Below the pieces are notes generated by a model, which did no database searches, had not been told where the DNA came from, and saw nothing but the letters and a program-made list of their open reading frames with translations. A stretch of DNA of 64,000 nucleotides from Glandiceps talaboti (lineage: Eukaryota > Hemichordata > Enteropneusta > Spengelidae). Location: assembly GCF_964340395.1 (NCBI RefSeq), contig NC_135559.1:16798050-16862049 (forward strand), in the 5' to 3' direction. Both the position numbers and the translations under genes were made by a program. Of this stretch, positions 12,201-22,242 are shown one piece after another; the stretch's first letter is position 1, and every line of letters begins with the position of its first letter.

Positions 12201-14657
12201 GTGGTAGTAAATTGGACAAATATTTGATTGTATCTAGATAGACAGTAAAGATATTCATTTCACTTATGTCACACTAATTTACAGTGTAGTTGATCATCAA
12301 TGTCATGACTTATATAAATAATATCTTTCTTTTTATCCTTCTTTCCTGTGAATTAAAATATCCTGTATATCCATGCTTCTTTGGAAAAGAACACAACTAC
12401 TCTACAGAGAGTAAGTTATAATAAAGGAATGATTGTTTACTACCTTATTACTAGTTATATGCATTATTTATATTAGAGTTTAATTGGATATAAGTCCTTG
12501 TACATAAAATATTCTTGGTAAGTACCATGTAATCCACACTTATTCAAAAGAAATATACATACTGATGTAAACAATGTAATTTAGCTATAGAGTACTAGTT
12601 GTTTATGTAAATGTATGTATACAGAATATAACAGATTAGATTTCAGTCATCTGTGGTAGTAAATTGGACAAATATTTAAGTGTATCTGGATAGACAGTGA
12701 AGATATTCATTTCACATGTCACTCTAATTTACAGTGTAGTTGATCATCAATGTCATGATTTATATAAATAAAATCTTTCTTTTTATCCCTCTTTCCTGTG
12801 AATTTTAATATCCTGTCTATTCATCCTTGTCTGGAAATGAACACAACTACTCTACAGCCTGTAAGTTATAATAAAGGAAGGATTATTTACTACTTTATTA
12901 CTAGTTATATGCATTATTTATATAAGAGTTTAATTGGATATAAGACCTTGTATATAAAATATTCTTGGTAAATAATGTGTATTTCACACTTATTCAAAAG
13001 AAATATATATACTGATGTAATTTTTTATTTAGCTATGGATTACTAGTTATTTATGTAAATGTATGTATACAGATTATTACAAATTAGATTTCTGTCATGT
13101 GTGGTTGTAAATTGGACAAATATTTGAGTGTATCTAGATAGACAGTAAAGATATTCATTTCACATATGTCACACTATTTACAGTGTAGTTGATCATCAAT
13201 TTAATGAATTATATAAATAATATCTTTTTTTTTTTCATTCTTTCCTGTGAATTTTGATATCTTGTCGATCCATCCTTGTCTGGAAATGAACACAACTACT
13301 CTACAGGAGGTAAGTTATAATAAAAGAAGGATTATTTACTACTTTATTACTAATTATATGCATTATTTATATTAGAGTTTAACTGGATATAAGTCCTTGT
13401 ATATAAAATATTCTTGGTAAATATGTATTTCACACTTATTCAAAAGAAATATATATACTGATGTAAACAATGTCATTTAGCTATAGATTACTAGTTATTT
13501 ATGTAAATGTATGTATGTATACAAATTATTATAGATTAGATTTCAGTCATGTGTGGTAGTAAATTTGGACAAATATTTGAGTGTATCTAGATAGACAGTA
13601 ATAGATATTCATTTCACATATGTCACACTAATTTACAGTGTGGTTGATTCAATGTCATGAATTATATAAATAATATTTCTTTTTATCCTTCTTTCCTGTG
13701 AATTTTAATATTCTATCTATCCATCCTTGTCTGGAAATGAACACAACTATTCTACAGCCTGTAAGTTATAATAAAGGAAGGATTATTTACTACCTTATTA
13801 CTAGTTATATGCATGATTTATATTATAGTTTAATTGGGTATAAGTCCTTCTATATAAAATATTCTTGGTAAATATCATGTACTTCACACTTATTCAAAAG
13901 AAATATATCAGATGTAAATTGTTTTTATTTAGTTATAGATGACTAGTTGTTTATGTAAATGTATGTATACAGATTATTACAGAATAGATTTCAGTTACGT
14001 GTGGTAGTAAATTGGACAAATATTTGATTGTATCTAGATAGACAGTAAAGATATTCATTTCACTTATGTCACACTAATTTACAGTGTAGTTGATCATCAA
14101 TGTCATGAATTATATAAATAATATCTTTCTTTTGATCCTTCTTTCCTGTGAATTTTAATATCCTGTCTATCCATCCTTGTCTGGAAATGAACACAAATAA
14201 TCTACAGAGAGTAAGTTATAATAAAGGAAGGATTATTTACTACCTTATAACTAGTTATATGCATTATTTATATTAGATTTTAATTGGATATAAGTTCTTG
14301 TATATAAAATTTTCTTGGTAAATATCATGTACTTTACACTTATTCAAAAGAAATATATATAATGATGGAAATTGTTTTATTTAGTTATAGATTGGTAGTT
14401 GTTTATGTAAATGTATGTATACAGATTATTACAGAATAGATTTCAGTCATGTGTGGTAGTAAATTGGACAAATATTTGAGTGTATCTAGATAGACAGTAA
14501 AGATATTCATTTCACATATGTCACAATAATTTACAGTGTATTTGATCATCAATTTCATGAATTATATAAATATCTTTCTTTTTATCCTTCTTTCCTGAAT
14601 GTTAATATCCTATCTATCCATCCTTGTCTGGAAATGAACACAACTACTCTACAGGGG
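269..14657 (+). CDS. 33 predicted 3-nt (single-codon) microexons
   Basis: Each unit has an AG acceptor, three bases and a GT donor. Last base of each exon and codon, in order: 271 TGG, 718 ATT, 1171 CTT, 1621 AAT, 2067 ATT, 2519 TAT, 2958 GAT, 3404 GAG, 3857 GAG, 4311 GAC, 4760 GAT, 5205 GAG, 5652 GAG, 6101 TAT, 6544 CTT, 6995 AGA, 7437 GAG, 7886 CTT, 8344 AGA, 8794 AGA, 9251 AAA, 9701 AAG, 10156 AGC, 10606 AGA, 11056 CCT, 11505 GAG, 11960 CCT, 12410 AGA, 12860 CCT, 13309 GAG, 13760 CCT, 14210 AGA, 14657 GGG. All 33 are exactly 3 nt and none is a stop in phase 0. The donor is GTAAGT in 32 and GTAAAT in one (after 3857). Phase 0 is inferred because the downstream exons of 6, 3 and 24 nt keep frame and the P-loop exon at 18,089 opens in phase 0. 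That they are spliced in is inferred. They could also act as splicing way-stations. Confidence 0.72.
10495..14102 (+). repeat. Recent duplication of a four-unit block (2 x ~1.80 kb)
   Basis: Units 24 to 27 (codons AGA, CCT, GAG, CCT) and units 28 to 31 (same codons) are nearly identical over about 1.80 kb, with copy boundaries near 12,299. The few differences include one ATGT step in a short microsatellite (near 11,705 versus 13,510) and a T-run change near 13,226. The breakpoints fall in the conserved block ending TTGATCATCAATGTCATGA, as expected for unequal homologous exchange in register. Confidence 0.9.
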
Positions 14658-15120
14658 GTAAGTTATAATAAAGGAAGGATTATTTACTACCTTATTACTA
14701 GTTATATGCATTATTTATATTAGAGTTCAATTGGATATAAGTCCTTGTATATAAAAATATTCTTGGTAAATATCATGTACTTCACACTTATTCAAAAGAA
14801 ATATATATACTAATGTAATTTTTTATTTAGTTATAGATTACTAGTTCGTTATGTAAATGTATGTATACAGATTATTACAAATTAGATATCAGTCATATGT
14901 GGTAGTAAATTGGAAAAATATTTGAGTGTATCTAGTTAGACAGTAATGATATTAATTTCACATATGTCACACTAATTTACAGCATAGTTGATCATCATTT
15001 TTTATGAAATATATAAATAATATCTTTCTTTTTATCCTTCTTTCCTTTTTCACCTGTGAATTTCAATATCCTGCCTATCCATCCTTGTCTGTAAATGGAC
15101 TCTACTACTTTAAATTACAG

Positions 15121-15126
15121 TACAAG
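15121..15126 (+). CDS. Predicted 6-nt microexon (TAC AAG)
   Basis: This lies at the ragged right edge of the array. The acceptor is TTAAATTACAG and the donor GTACGT, enclosing TACAAG (Tyr-Lys). The 80 bases upstream still match the unit's acceptor module (CTGTGAATTTCAATATCCTG then CATCCTTGTCTG), but the intron downstream no longer matches the array. A length of 6 nt keeps phase 0. It may be an ancestral or degenerate unit, and the donor is weaker than in the array. Confidence 0.55.
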
Positions 15127-15924
15127 GTACGTATATCTAAGGAATCCTGATTTAGTGCCAGTTATTTTGTCTAACAATTATAGTTTTTCTATATTGTATG
15201 CCATTTAGCCAAGTCTTATAACTATAAACAATAAATGTAGTAATGTTGTTTTCCAACATTGCATCACTTTCTTTGAATGAATCTATAATTACATGATAAG
15301 TTTGAAGACATGTATTTTAATGAATTTGAAGTCCCCAGTTAAAAGTTAATTTATTTGTTCCTTGGATTAAATGTTTACATCACTTTTACTCTGCCTGTAA
15401 ATTGAAATTGAAGAATGCTTATTTATTGCGAATTATCTAATTACAATTAAATCATGTACACATCAAATGTCCTTTTTCAATATCTGAAATATAATTCTGA
15501 AATCAAATATCTCAGCTGAAGATGTGATTGAGTAAGTGGTTAAAAAACTGTGTATATAGCAATATCTGCAGAGATGATTATAGATTAGACCTTGCATTCA
15601 TGTGTCATATGAAATTGGACAAAAATGTAATTTGTTTATATGAATTGACAGTAAAGATGTGCTTGATGATTTTCCCTTCTTCTTTTGTCAAACTTTTTCT
15701 GTACTCTCCTTAGTTTTTGTTTGTGGTTTTTCCTTTGGTAAAATAAAATAAAATATGTAATTTACTTACATGACCTTCTCTATTGATAACCTCTTACAGC
15801 TGAACTTCAATTACAATTTCATAAACTATTTTTTTTTATAAATGTCTTTCTTGTTTTCTTGCCAATCAATTTGAATATTCTGTCTGCCCTCCCTTGTCTG
15901 GAAATGAACACAACCACTCTACAG
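15127..15924 (+). other. Intron, mostly unique
   Basis: About 800 bp lies between the 6-nt and the following 3-nt predicted exons. Weak array similarity remains around 15,520 to 15,660 (a block resembling the TTGGACAAATATTTG and CAGTAAAGAT parts of the unit). The acceptor module is strongly conserved just before 15,925. I see no gene here. Confidence 0.5.
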
Positions 15925-15927
15925 CCT
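15925..15927 (+). CDS. Predicted 3-nt microexon (CCT) outside the regular array
   Basis: CTCTACAG, CCT, GTAAGT matches the array's splice module exactly, including the upstream CTTGTCTGGAAATGAACACA segment. The rest of the surrounding intron is unlike the array. Retention of only this module in otherwise diverged sequence suggests that the acceptor, the codon and the donor are what is under selection. The codon would be Pro in phase 0. Confidence 0.62.
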
Positions 15928-16247
15928 GTAAGTTATGATTCATAATACTTTCAAGACTAGTTATTCAATTGTAAGAATTTAAGGGCTTATTCACAAATGA
16001 TATGTTTTAAAAAAGATATGAATTACACTAACAACAAAAATGTATGTATGAAAGATGTCATATTGATTACACAATGGCAGAGGGGTGACATAAACTTATA
16101 TAATATTGCTATGGAGCCAACTCCTACATGCATATGTATTAATATTCTTCTCTTTTGACATGCGGTTTAATTAATGTTCTCCTTTTCTCCATTTCTTTCA
16201 TCTCTTCCAATGCCGTCTGCTTTGTTGTTCATCTCTATGGTGATTAG

Positions 16248-16271
16248 TTTGATACTGAAGAGATTAAGAGG
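16248..16271 (+). CDS. Predicted 24-nt exon (FDTEEIKR) joining array to ROCO exons
   Basis: The acceptor is CTCTATGGTGATTAG after a pyrimidine-rich stretch, and the donor is GTAAGTAC. The enclosed 24 nt read TTT GAT ACT GAA GAG ATT AAG AGG in phase 0. Joined to the next exon it gives a continuous charged, probably helical segment, FDTEEIKR then QLEMAANQ, leading into the Roc domain. This supports the microexon array and the ROCO exons being one transcript, though it is not proof. Confidence 0.65.
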
Positions 16272-18088
16272 GTAAGTACTAAAAACAATCATAAAATGGT
16301 AAAAGTCATTTTTAACCATGAATTGGCATTATGACAATATGAATAAATATATCACATGTTTTTAATTTCTGCAATTAATTTCATTGGCTTTTAAAATCTA
16401 TTTTAGCTTTAAAAAAAATTGGGTTCATACTCCTAGTTTGTGCGCATCAGCTAGAAAGTCTCAAAAGTGGTTGTCTCTCTGATTCTTACGGGGTTTCAAA
16501 ATGGTATTTTAGCAAAGGCCATGTTCAGTATTTATTTACGAATCACTAATTATCAGTACCTGCAATACCATTTTACCTCTTGCTAGTGGCTCATAATAGA
16601 AGAGCTAATGAGTTGCAAGACTCCATTGCAATGCGTGTTATGCTTGTATGGTACATTGACTATTTGTATAGCTGTTTCTAATAGCTAAGGGAGCCGTCAT
16701 TATTTACAGTGGGGTGGAGGGGTGGAGGAATTGATGGGGGGGACATTCAACACTTGGTAGACGTGATAATAAATATGATAAATAAAATAGTAAAGATTGT
16801 GAAAATAAAGTGTGTATAAATGTATACCATATGATTAAATTATCATAAATGTCTGATTCAACCTTTTATGAATTTGGCAAAAGTATGAACTACAATCAAT
16901 TCCTGTTGAGACTATAAGTGTAAATATGTAGAAAAATGTAATAATGCTTTTGCTGTAGAACAGTTTAGAAAAAGAAAGCATTTAAAACTCCTATATCACA
17001 TCCATTCAAGAAAATCATTGTTCGTATTTTTAGTTAAAGAAGCTGCAACTTGTTTCCTCACTATCCCTGATTATAATCAGTATGGCTTTAAAAAATAAAT
17101 TATAAAACCGACCTTTCCTTTCTTCAAACATGATTTTGTCAAGTGTTCAAAGTGATCTATCAGGACACAGTGTAATGGAATTGTTCATTTTTTGGAAAAG
17201 AACAACTGCAGCATACTTACATCCGTTGTTTTTTATATAATCATTTCAAAAATAATTATTCTAGCAAACAATTTGATTCATATTTGTTGAAGTGAAAGAG
17301 TCGCTGCCTTATAAAACACATCACTTTATATTATTAATATATGCAATGTGTGTGTGTGGGGGGGGGGTGTCACTCAAATGTACCATGTCAGATAGGGGGT
17401 TATTAATTGTTTTGAGCACAATATTTTTCATTACCATTCCTCCAACCCCCCTCCCGGGCCCTAAATAATAACAGCTCCCTAAGTAAACTGCCAAGTTCAG
17501 ATGAGGATTAACACTATGGAGTCTGACAGATTTATAGAGGAAGTTGGCCAAATATAAAAGAAGAATCCTAAAGCAATTCTTATGGCTCTTGTAAGATAAC
17601 AGTCATACAAGGATATATGATTTATATATGTGTGTTATATATAATTATATATATTTATGATTAACTATTTTTTTGTATCTGTATGTTGTTTTGACTATAG
17701 ATAATGTATTAAAAAAAATATTATTTCATGTCAAATAAAATACACTATACTACTAAACTATACTATGGTTGAACCCTGGCCTTTAATATACATTTCTATT
17801 ATTCTAGCTACTGAAGTTATAGTAGTAGTATTTTTAGCATGAATCAAATATGATTCTCTTTATTGTATATTAATAATACAAGTTCATGCATATGTATAGA
17901 TATCTAAAGATTATAGTGCACTGAGAACATGTTAGCAGATTATACGTTTTCTGAGATACGCTCCTCTCAAACATTCTTTTGACTAAATGTGAAAGCGCTA
18001 TAAAATCCCACACTGGCAGAGGCAATTAAAGTGAGATATTCATATTATAATTATAGTTATTAACAATGAAGCTCATTCTATTACACAG
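16272..18088 (+). other. Intron before the P-loop exon
   Basis: About 1.8 kb of AT-rich sequence with a short GT/poly-G run near 17,347 to 17,368 and an inverted C-rich copy near 17,445. No exon with matching phase and no RNA gene is apparent. It ends in a clear acceptor, CTATTACACAG. Confidence 0.6.
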
Positions 18089-18284
18089 CAACTTGAAATG
18101 GCAGCTAATCAGCAAGATACTCATAAAAAATTATACCGTGGACGGATAATGCTTGTTGGAGCTTTTGGTTCTGGAAAAACATCAACGAAACGAAGTCTTT
18201 TCAACGAAGCATTTGAGGATTTACACTTGAGTACAGATGGAGCTGATATTTATGGCATTGATATAACTGAATGGATAATTAAAG
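18089..18284 (+). CDS. ROCO protein exon with Roc P-loop (G1)
   Basis: The acceptor is at 18,087-88, the exon opens in phase 0 (CAA CTT GAA ATG) and ends in phase 1 before GTAGCT. It encodes a short charged lead, then KKLYRGRIMLVGAFGSGKTS, where GAFGSGKT is the Walker A nucleotide-binding loop, followed by KRSLFNEAFEDLHLSTDGADIYGIDITEW, typical of the switch I side of Roc GTPases. The ATG at 18,098 could start a short isoform, but the frame is open to the acceptor and the upstream exons are in phase, so I treat this as an internal exon. Family: Ras-of-complex GTPase of ROCO proteins (as in LRRK, MFHAS1 and invertebrate relatives). The donor is weak, which may allow alternative splicing. Confidence 0.9.
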
Positions 18285-18864
18285 GTAGCTTACTTTAAAG
18301 TTTCCTCTTCTCATTAAATGAATTAGGATGTTGTGGATAAGATAACGTACATTATACTAAGGGGAAAGGTCAATTGTTCAATGTTTGATAAATATCTCAA
18401 TGGACCTCAGACCTCCTCTCCAACACCCAACACAACATCATTTGTTTGTTTGAGTGAGAGGGTCCCTCTGATGTACATGTTTGACTTGGATGATCACTGT
18501 GCTTCATTGAATGACATGGAAATCAGTACGAGTCACTAGACGAGTAGTGATAACCCTTAGGTCACGAGTATTTCGAGGCTGATTGAAAAAAAATATGTGA
18601 GAACAATAAGATAATTTTACCAGCGTCAGTTAGATCAAAGAAAAATCGCGGAAAGTAATGGCTGTTTTGAATGTTTTGATTGATATTTCGAACACAGCAT
18701 AACCGGTGACACAGACATGCTTCGTCGTGACATAGAATGATCATTGTATATAGTCCATATATTTCGTTCAACTTGGCTCGTGTATGGTATAATGTCACTT
18801 ATGGTCATTGTTACAGAATCATCACTGTAGAAAATATCGGAGTATAATTAAAAGCTTTATTTTT

Positions 18865-20042
18865 ACCTTCCTTAAGGAAGGTGATAATATACCGATGAAG
18901 TATGTGTGTGTCTGTGTGTGTGTGTGTCTGTATCACCATTTCCGAAAAAACGGCTGCATCAATTCGAACGAAATTTCATAGACATGTTCTGTAGGGTAAT
19001 GGCCAGAACTGATTAAGTTTTAGTAATAATCTGATGAATATTAATGACCAATTTGAGTAATTAATCGATCGAACGAGTATAAAGTTGGCGTCAAATTCAG
19101 ATTCAGATTCAGATAGCGTTATCTTATGAACGTTATATTGAGCGTCAGATGGCCTCAGATCCGAATCTGAATCTGACGACAACTTTATACTTGTGCTCTA
19201 CACTACTGAGAAAGACTCTGTTTTCAGGGGTTTCATGCCAACCTTATTTTGTGTTTCCCTTGGATCTGCACTCTGCATTGGCTGCACAAACACGAGAAAA
19301 AAGAAGACTGAGGCAGTCAGATGGCCTCAGATCCGAATCTGAATCTGACGCCAACTTTATACTTGTGCTCTACACTATACTGAGAAAGACTCTGTTTTCA
19401 GGTGTTTCGTGCCAACCTTATTTTGTGTTTCCCTTGGATCTGCACTCTGCATTGGCTGCACAAACACAAGAATAAAGAAGACCGAGGCAGGGTATTTAAG
19501 TGATTCAAACTCACCAGAAAATTTTTTTTTTCTTGGCCTTAAAATAAGTTTACAATGAACGCGGAGTTCACAAACAGGTGAAATATTTATCATCGTTTCA
19601 ATTTCGTCAAATATGGACTTATTATATACTCATTTTCAAATTTCACACACTGATGTGCAGATGAATAAAGAGAAATCGCGTCTTTTTAGATTTTCGCTTA
19701 GAAGTTTAGGAAGTATTATAGTGACCATAACCATTTTCGCGACAATGTATCAATAATGGTGACCTATACATTGACCTCTATATAATTAGTGTACAGTGAG
19801 GGCGCGCCACTCAACAAAATCTTGAGAAGGAATGTGTAATTTGGTGGGACAGAAGGAAGTTCAACATGCACATGCCATATCCCGGGTATGTAGGGGATCA
19901 CGAAAGCCGAGTGAAGTCGAGGATGGCAAGCTTTCCTGTGCTGAGAATAGGAGGCATGGCGGGCATGGGACTTGACAAATCACAGATATAGAGCTAAATT
20001 TCTTGCATAAATCCTTACGGAAGGCATTCAGTTTAAATCTGG
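18865..20042. mobile_element. Non-autonomous DNA element, copy 1 (TIR CCTTCCKTAAGG type)
   Basis: It starts at ACCTTCCTTAAGGAAGG and ends near CCTTACGGAAGGCATTCAG, the reverse complement of the start seen in copy 2 (30,825 to 32,335). Both copies share long stretches: AATTAATCGATCGAACGAG, CAGATGGCCTCAGATCCGAA, CTCTGCATTGGCTG and GGGATCACGAAAGCC. Inside is a foldback: GTATAAAGTTGGCGTCA near 19,077 and its reverse complement near 19,350. A ~171-bp segment is tandemly duplicated (19,147 and 19,318). No transposase frame is visible. Superfamily unknown. Confidence 0.7.
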
Positions 20043-20319
20043 TGGCATAGGAAATTATGCAACTGCCACAATGGTATGCCCGATTGTGTACTCCCATTAT
20101 ATTGGCTAATATTGTGTTTGTAGTATTCTAACATGCCTTATACAAATAATGAGTAATGAAGGAGAACAGGAAGCCAACTGTACAACATACCATATCATTG
20201 ACATTCAAGTTACAGTTAGGTTTAGATATTAGTAGCAGACATCGAAATTTCTTGCATAGACATGATAGATTTGTACTGTCTGAAATGAATGGACACGGTT
20301 CTATATTTTCGAATAAGGG

Positions 20320-20900
20320 GTGGACCATTTGATATCCGGGGGGGGGGGGGGGGCTTGGAAGATTTCGAGGGAAAAAAGATGCCAAGTGGATTTGCTTGAG
20401 AAAAAAAATCCGGATATGAGTGGGTGATGGAAAAAAAAAAGATGGACCACTGCTACTGGAAAAAAATATCTTGGCACGGAAATGATGCACAGGTTCGAGT
20501 ATACTGTTCAACCTGCTCATACCTCTCCAACCAGGACACTTGTCAAATCATGACAAACAGTTTCAAACACATGTCAGGGACCAGTCAGTTTCGTTAGCCT
20601 GTGGTACATATATATATATTATTGTTCTTGTCTCTGTTTCTTTCATAAATGGTTTTAAAATTACTTCATGTAAGGGTTCAAACATAACTATACATAAAAT
20701 TATACATACAATACATGTATTACCTAGCTACCACACTAGTTACAGAACATGCCATGTAAGTGTTTGGCTGTTTCACAATCAGTGCTGCACTTATCTTGCA
20801 GTTTGGGGCAAAAGTGAACTTGAAGGTTTTGTCATATTAATCTTCATACTATTGGATAGTTTATAAAAGAACTTAATCTAAATTTTTCTAGTCTCTTCAG
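20320..20900 (+). repeat. Dispersed repeat, copy 1 (second copy at 62,835)
   Basis: Begins GTGGACCATTTGATATCC followed by a poly-G run and ends near AAAAGAACTTAATC. The same order of blocks (GGATATGAGT, ATCTTGGCA, GTTCAACCTGCT, GGCCTGTGGTACATATATAT, AACATGCCA) occurs at 62,835 to 63,350 in the same orientation. A short inverted fragment occurs near 21,990 to 22,030. No coding potential is recognised. Confidence 0.75.
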
Positions 20901-21289
20901 TATGAATTTGTCAGAAGGGATGATATACTTCCTATTTCAGACACTACATGTATCGACACCACAACTCAAATTCAAGTTTCTATTGTACACTAGATATAAC
21001 CTCCTAAAGTTCTCTAACACATCAGTAACTTTACTATGCATGCAATATCAATGCCCATATACCAATGTTACAGGCCCACTTTTATAACATGGAAAACGTA
21101 TTTAAAAAGTTATATTTACTTATTTGCTTTTTGATGCTTGGCAATATATATCTCAGAGGCTACGAATAACCTAAAAATTGCCTAAATAGAAGCAAAAAAC
21201 TGCAGATCTGGCAGGGGGGCCCCTTGGACTCCATTACCCCAGAGGCCACTCATTCGTTAAACCAACGATAAGGTTCACCAAAATTGGTA

Positions 21290-21815
21290 AAACAAACTTG
21301 AAAAGCTTCTAGGGGAGACCCCCTAGGACCCCCCCATAAGAGGTAGACATGTCCAAGCCTCAAATCAAAGTTCTTCCCTCCACCTGTTACTGTCAAGATG
21401 CTATGAAACTTTATTTCAAAAATGTTTCAACCATGTGTAGTTGCTTTTTACAATTGTTAGAGCTGTCTTGTAAAGCTTGCAAATTATTGTCTGAAAGTGT
21501 CTGTTAATAGCCTGAAAATTGGCTTTAAAAGTGAAAATCCTCCAGGTCTTCTAGGGGGACACCCCCGAGAACCCCCCTCCCCCATAAGAGGTAGACATGT
21601 TCCAGTTTCTAATCAAAGTTCTTTCCTCCACCTCTTACTGTCAAGATGCTATGGAACTTTATTTCAAAAATGTTTCAACCTTATGTAGTTGCTTTTTACA
21701 TGTTAGAGTCTTGTAAAGCTTGCAAATTATTGTCTGAGAGTGTCTGTGAATAGCCTAAACATTGCCTTTAGAAGTAAAAACCTCCAGGGCTTCTAGGGGG
21801 AGACTGTTAGAGCTG
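21290..21815 (+). repeat. ~240-bp tandem repeat, about two copies
   Basis: Two copies of a segment with CTTCTAGGGG, CCCCCATAAGAGGTAGACATG, TACTGTCAAGATGCTATG, ATTTCAAAAATGTTTCAACC and TTGTAAAGCTTGCAAATTATTG begin near 21,304 and 21,547. A third truncated start (CTTCTAGGGGGAGAC) lies near 21,789. Confidence 0.8.
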
Positions 21816-22129
21816 TCTTGTAAAGCTTGAAAATTGTGGCAACAAATGTAGGTGTTCAACATTGACGTTAAAAAAATCCAAATATATCAAAGAAGCAAAG
21901 AAAAAAAAAGTTGCCAGCATAGGCAAAGGAGAATAAAAATAATTCTCAGGCAAGCGGGTGGGAAAAGAAATAATGACTCTCCACCAATCTTCCAAGCCCC
22001 CCCCCCCAGGATATCGAATGGTCTATCCCTAATGATAATTTATATGTACATGTATATTTAGTTGTGTCCATGGACTGCACTTTTAGCACAACTGAAATGT
22101 TAAGCTTCAGTACTGCTATAGGCATGGCA

Positions 22130-22134
22130 AGAAG

Positions 22135-22171
<37 letters not shown>

Positions 22172-22194
22172 GACTGTCCATCCGTCCGTCCATC

Positions 22195-22242
<48 letters not shown>

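Larger units (their letters stand above)
1..15060 (+). repeat. Tandem array of ~450-bp intron/microexon units (33 complete units, left edge open)
   Basis: The sequence repeats with a period of 439 to 458 bp from the first base of the window to about 15,060. Each unit has the same order of landmarks: a conserved block ending in AATTTACAGTGTAG, a stretch without AG of roughly 100 to 117 nt, a pyrimidine tract (CTTTCTTTTTATCCTTC), a short segment around TTTTAATATCC, an AC-rich segment, the acceptor (CTACAG in most), three variable bases, the donor GTAAGT, then the intron start TATAATAAAGGAAGG. Units differ by substitutions and small indels, so the array is old enough to have diverged, yet landmark order and spacing hold. 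Some units resemble distant ones (units 3 and 15, 6 and 14, 16 and 32), which suggests conversion or unequal exchange. The array begins before the window, so its full size is unknown. Confidence 0.95.

Noticed and set aside
1-15060. CRISPR array or ordinary satellite DNA
   Set aside because: Units are ~450 bp, host DNA is eukaryotic, and each unit has paired splice sites around exactly three variable bases, which neither explanation predicts.
19149-19593. Possible genes in 19.1-20.5 kb
   Set aside because: The frames lie within a dispersed DNA element whose second copy (30,825-32,335) does not preserve them.
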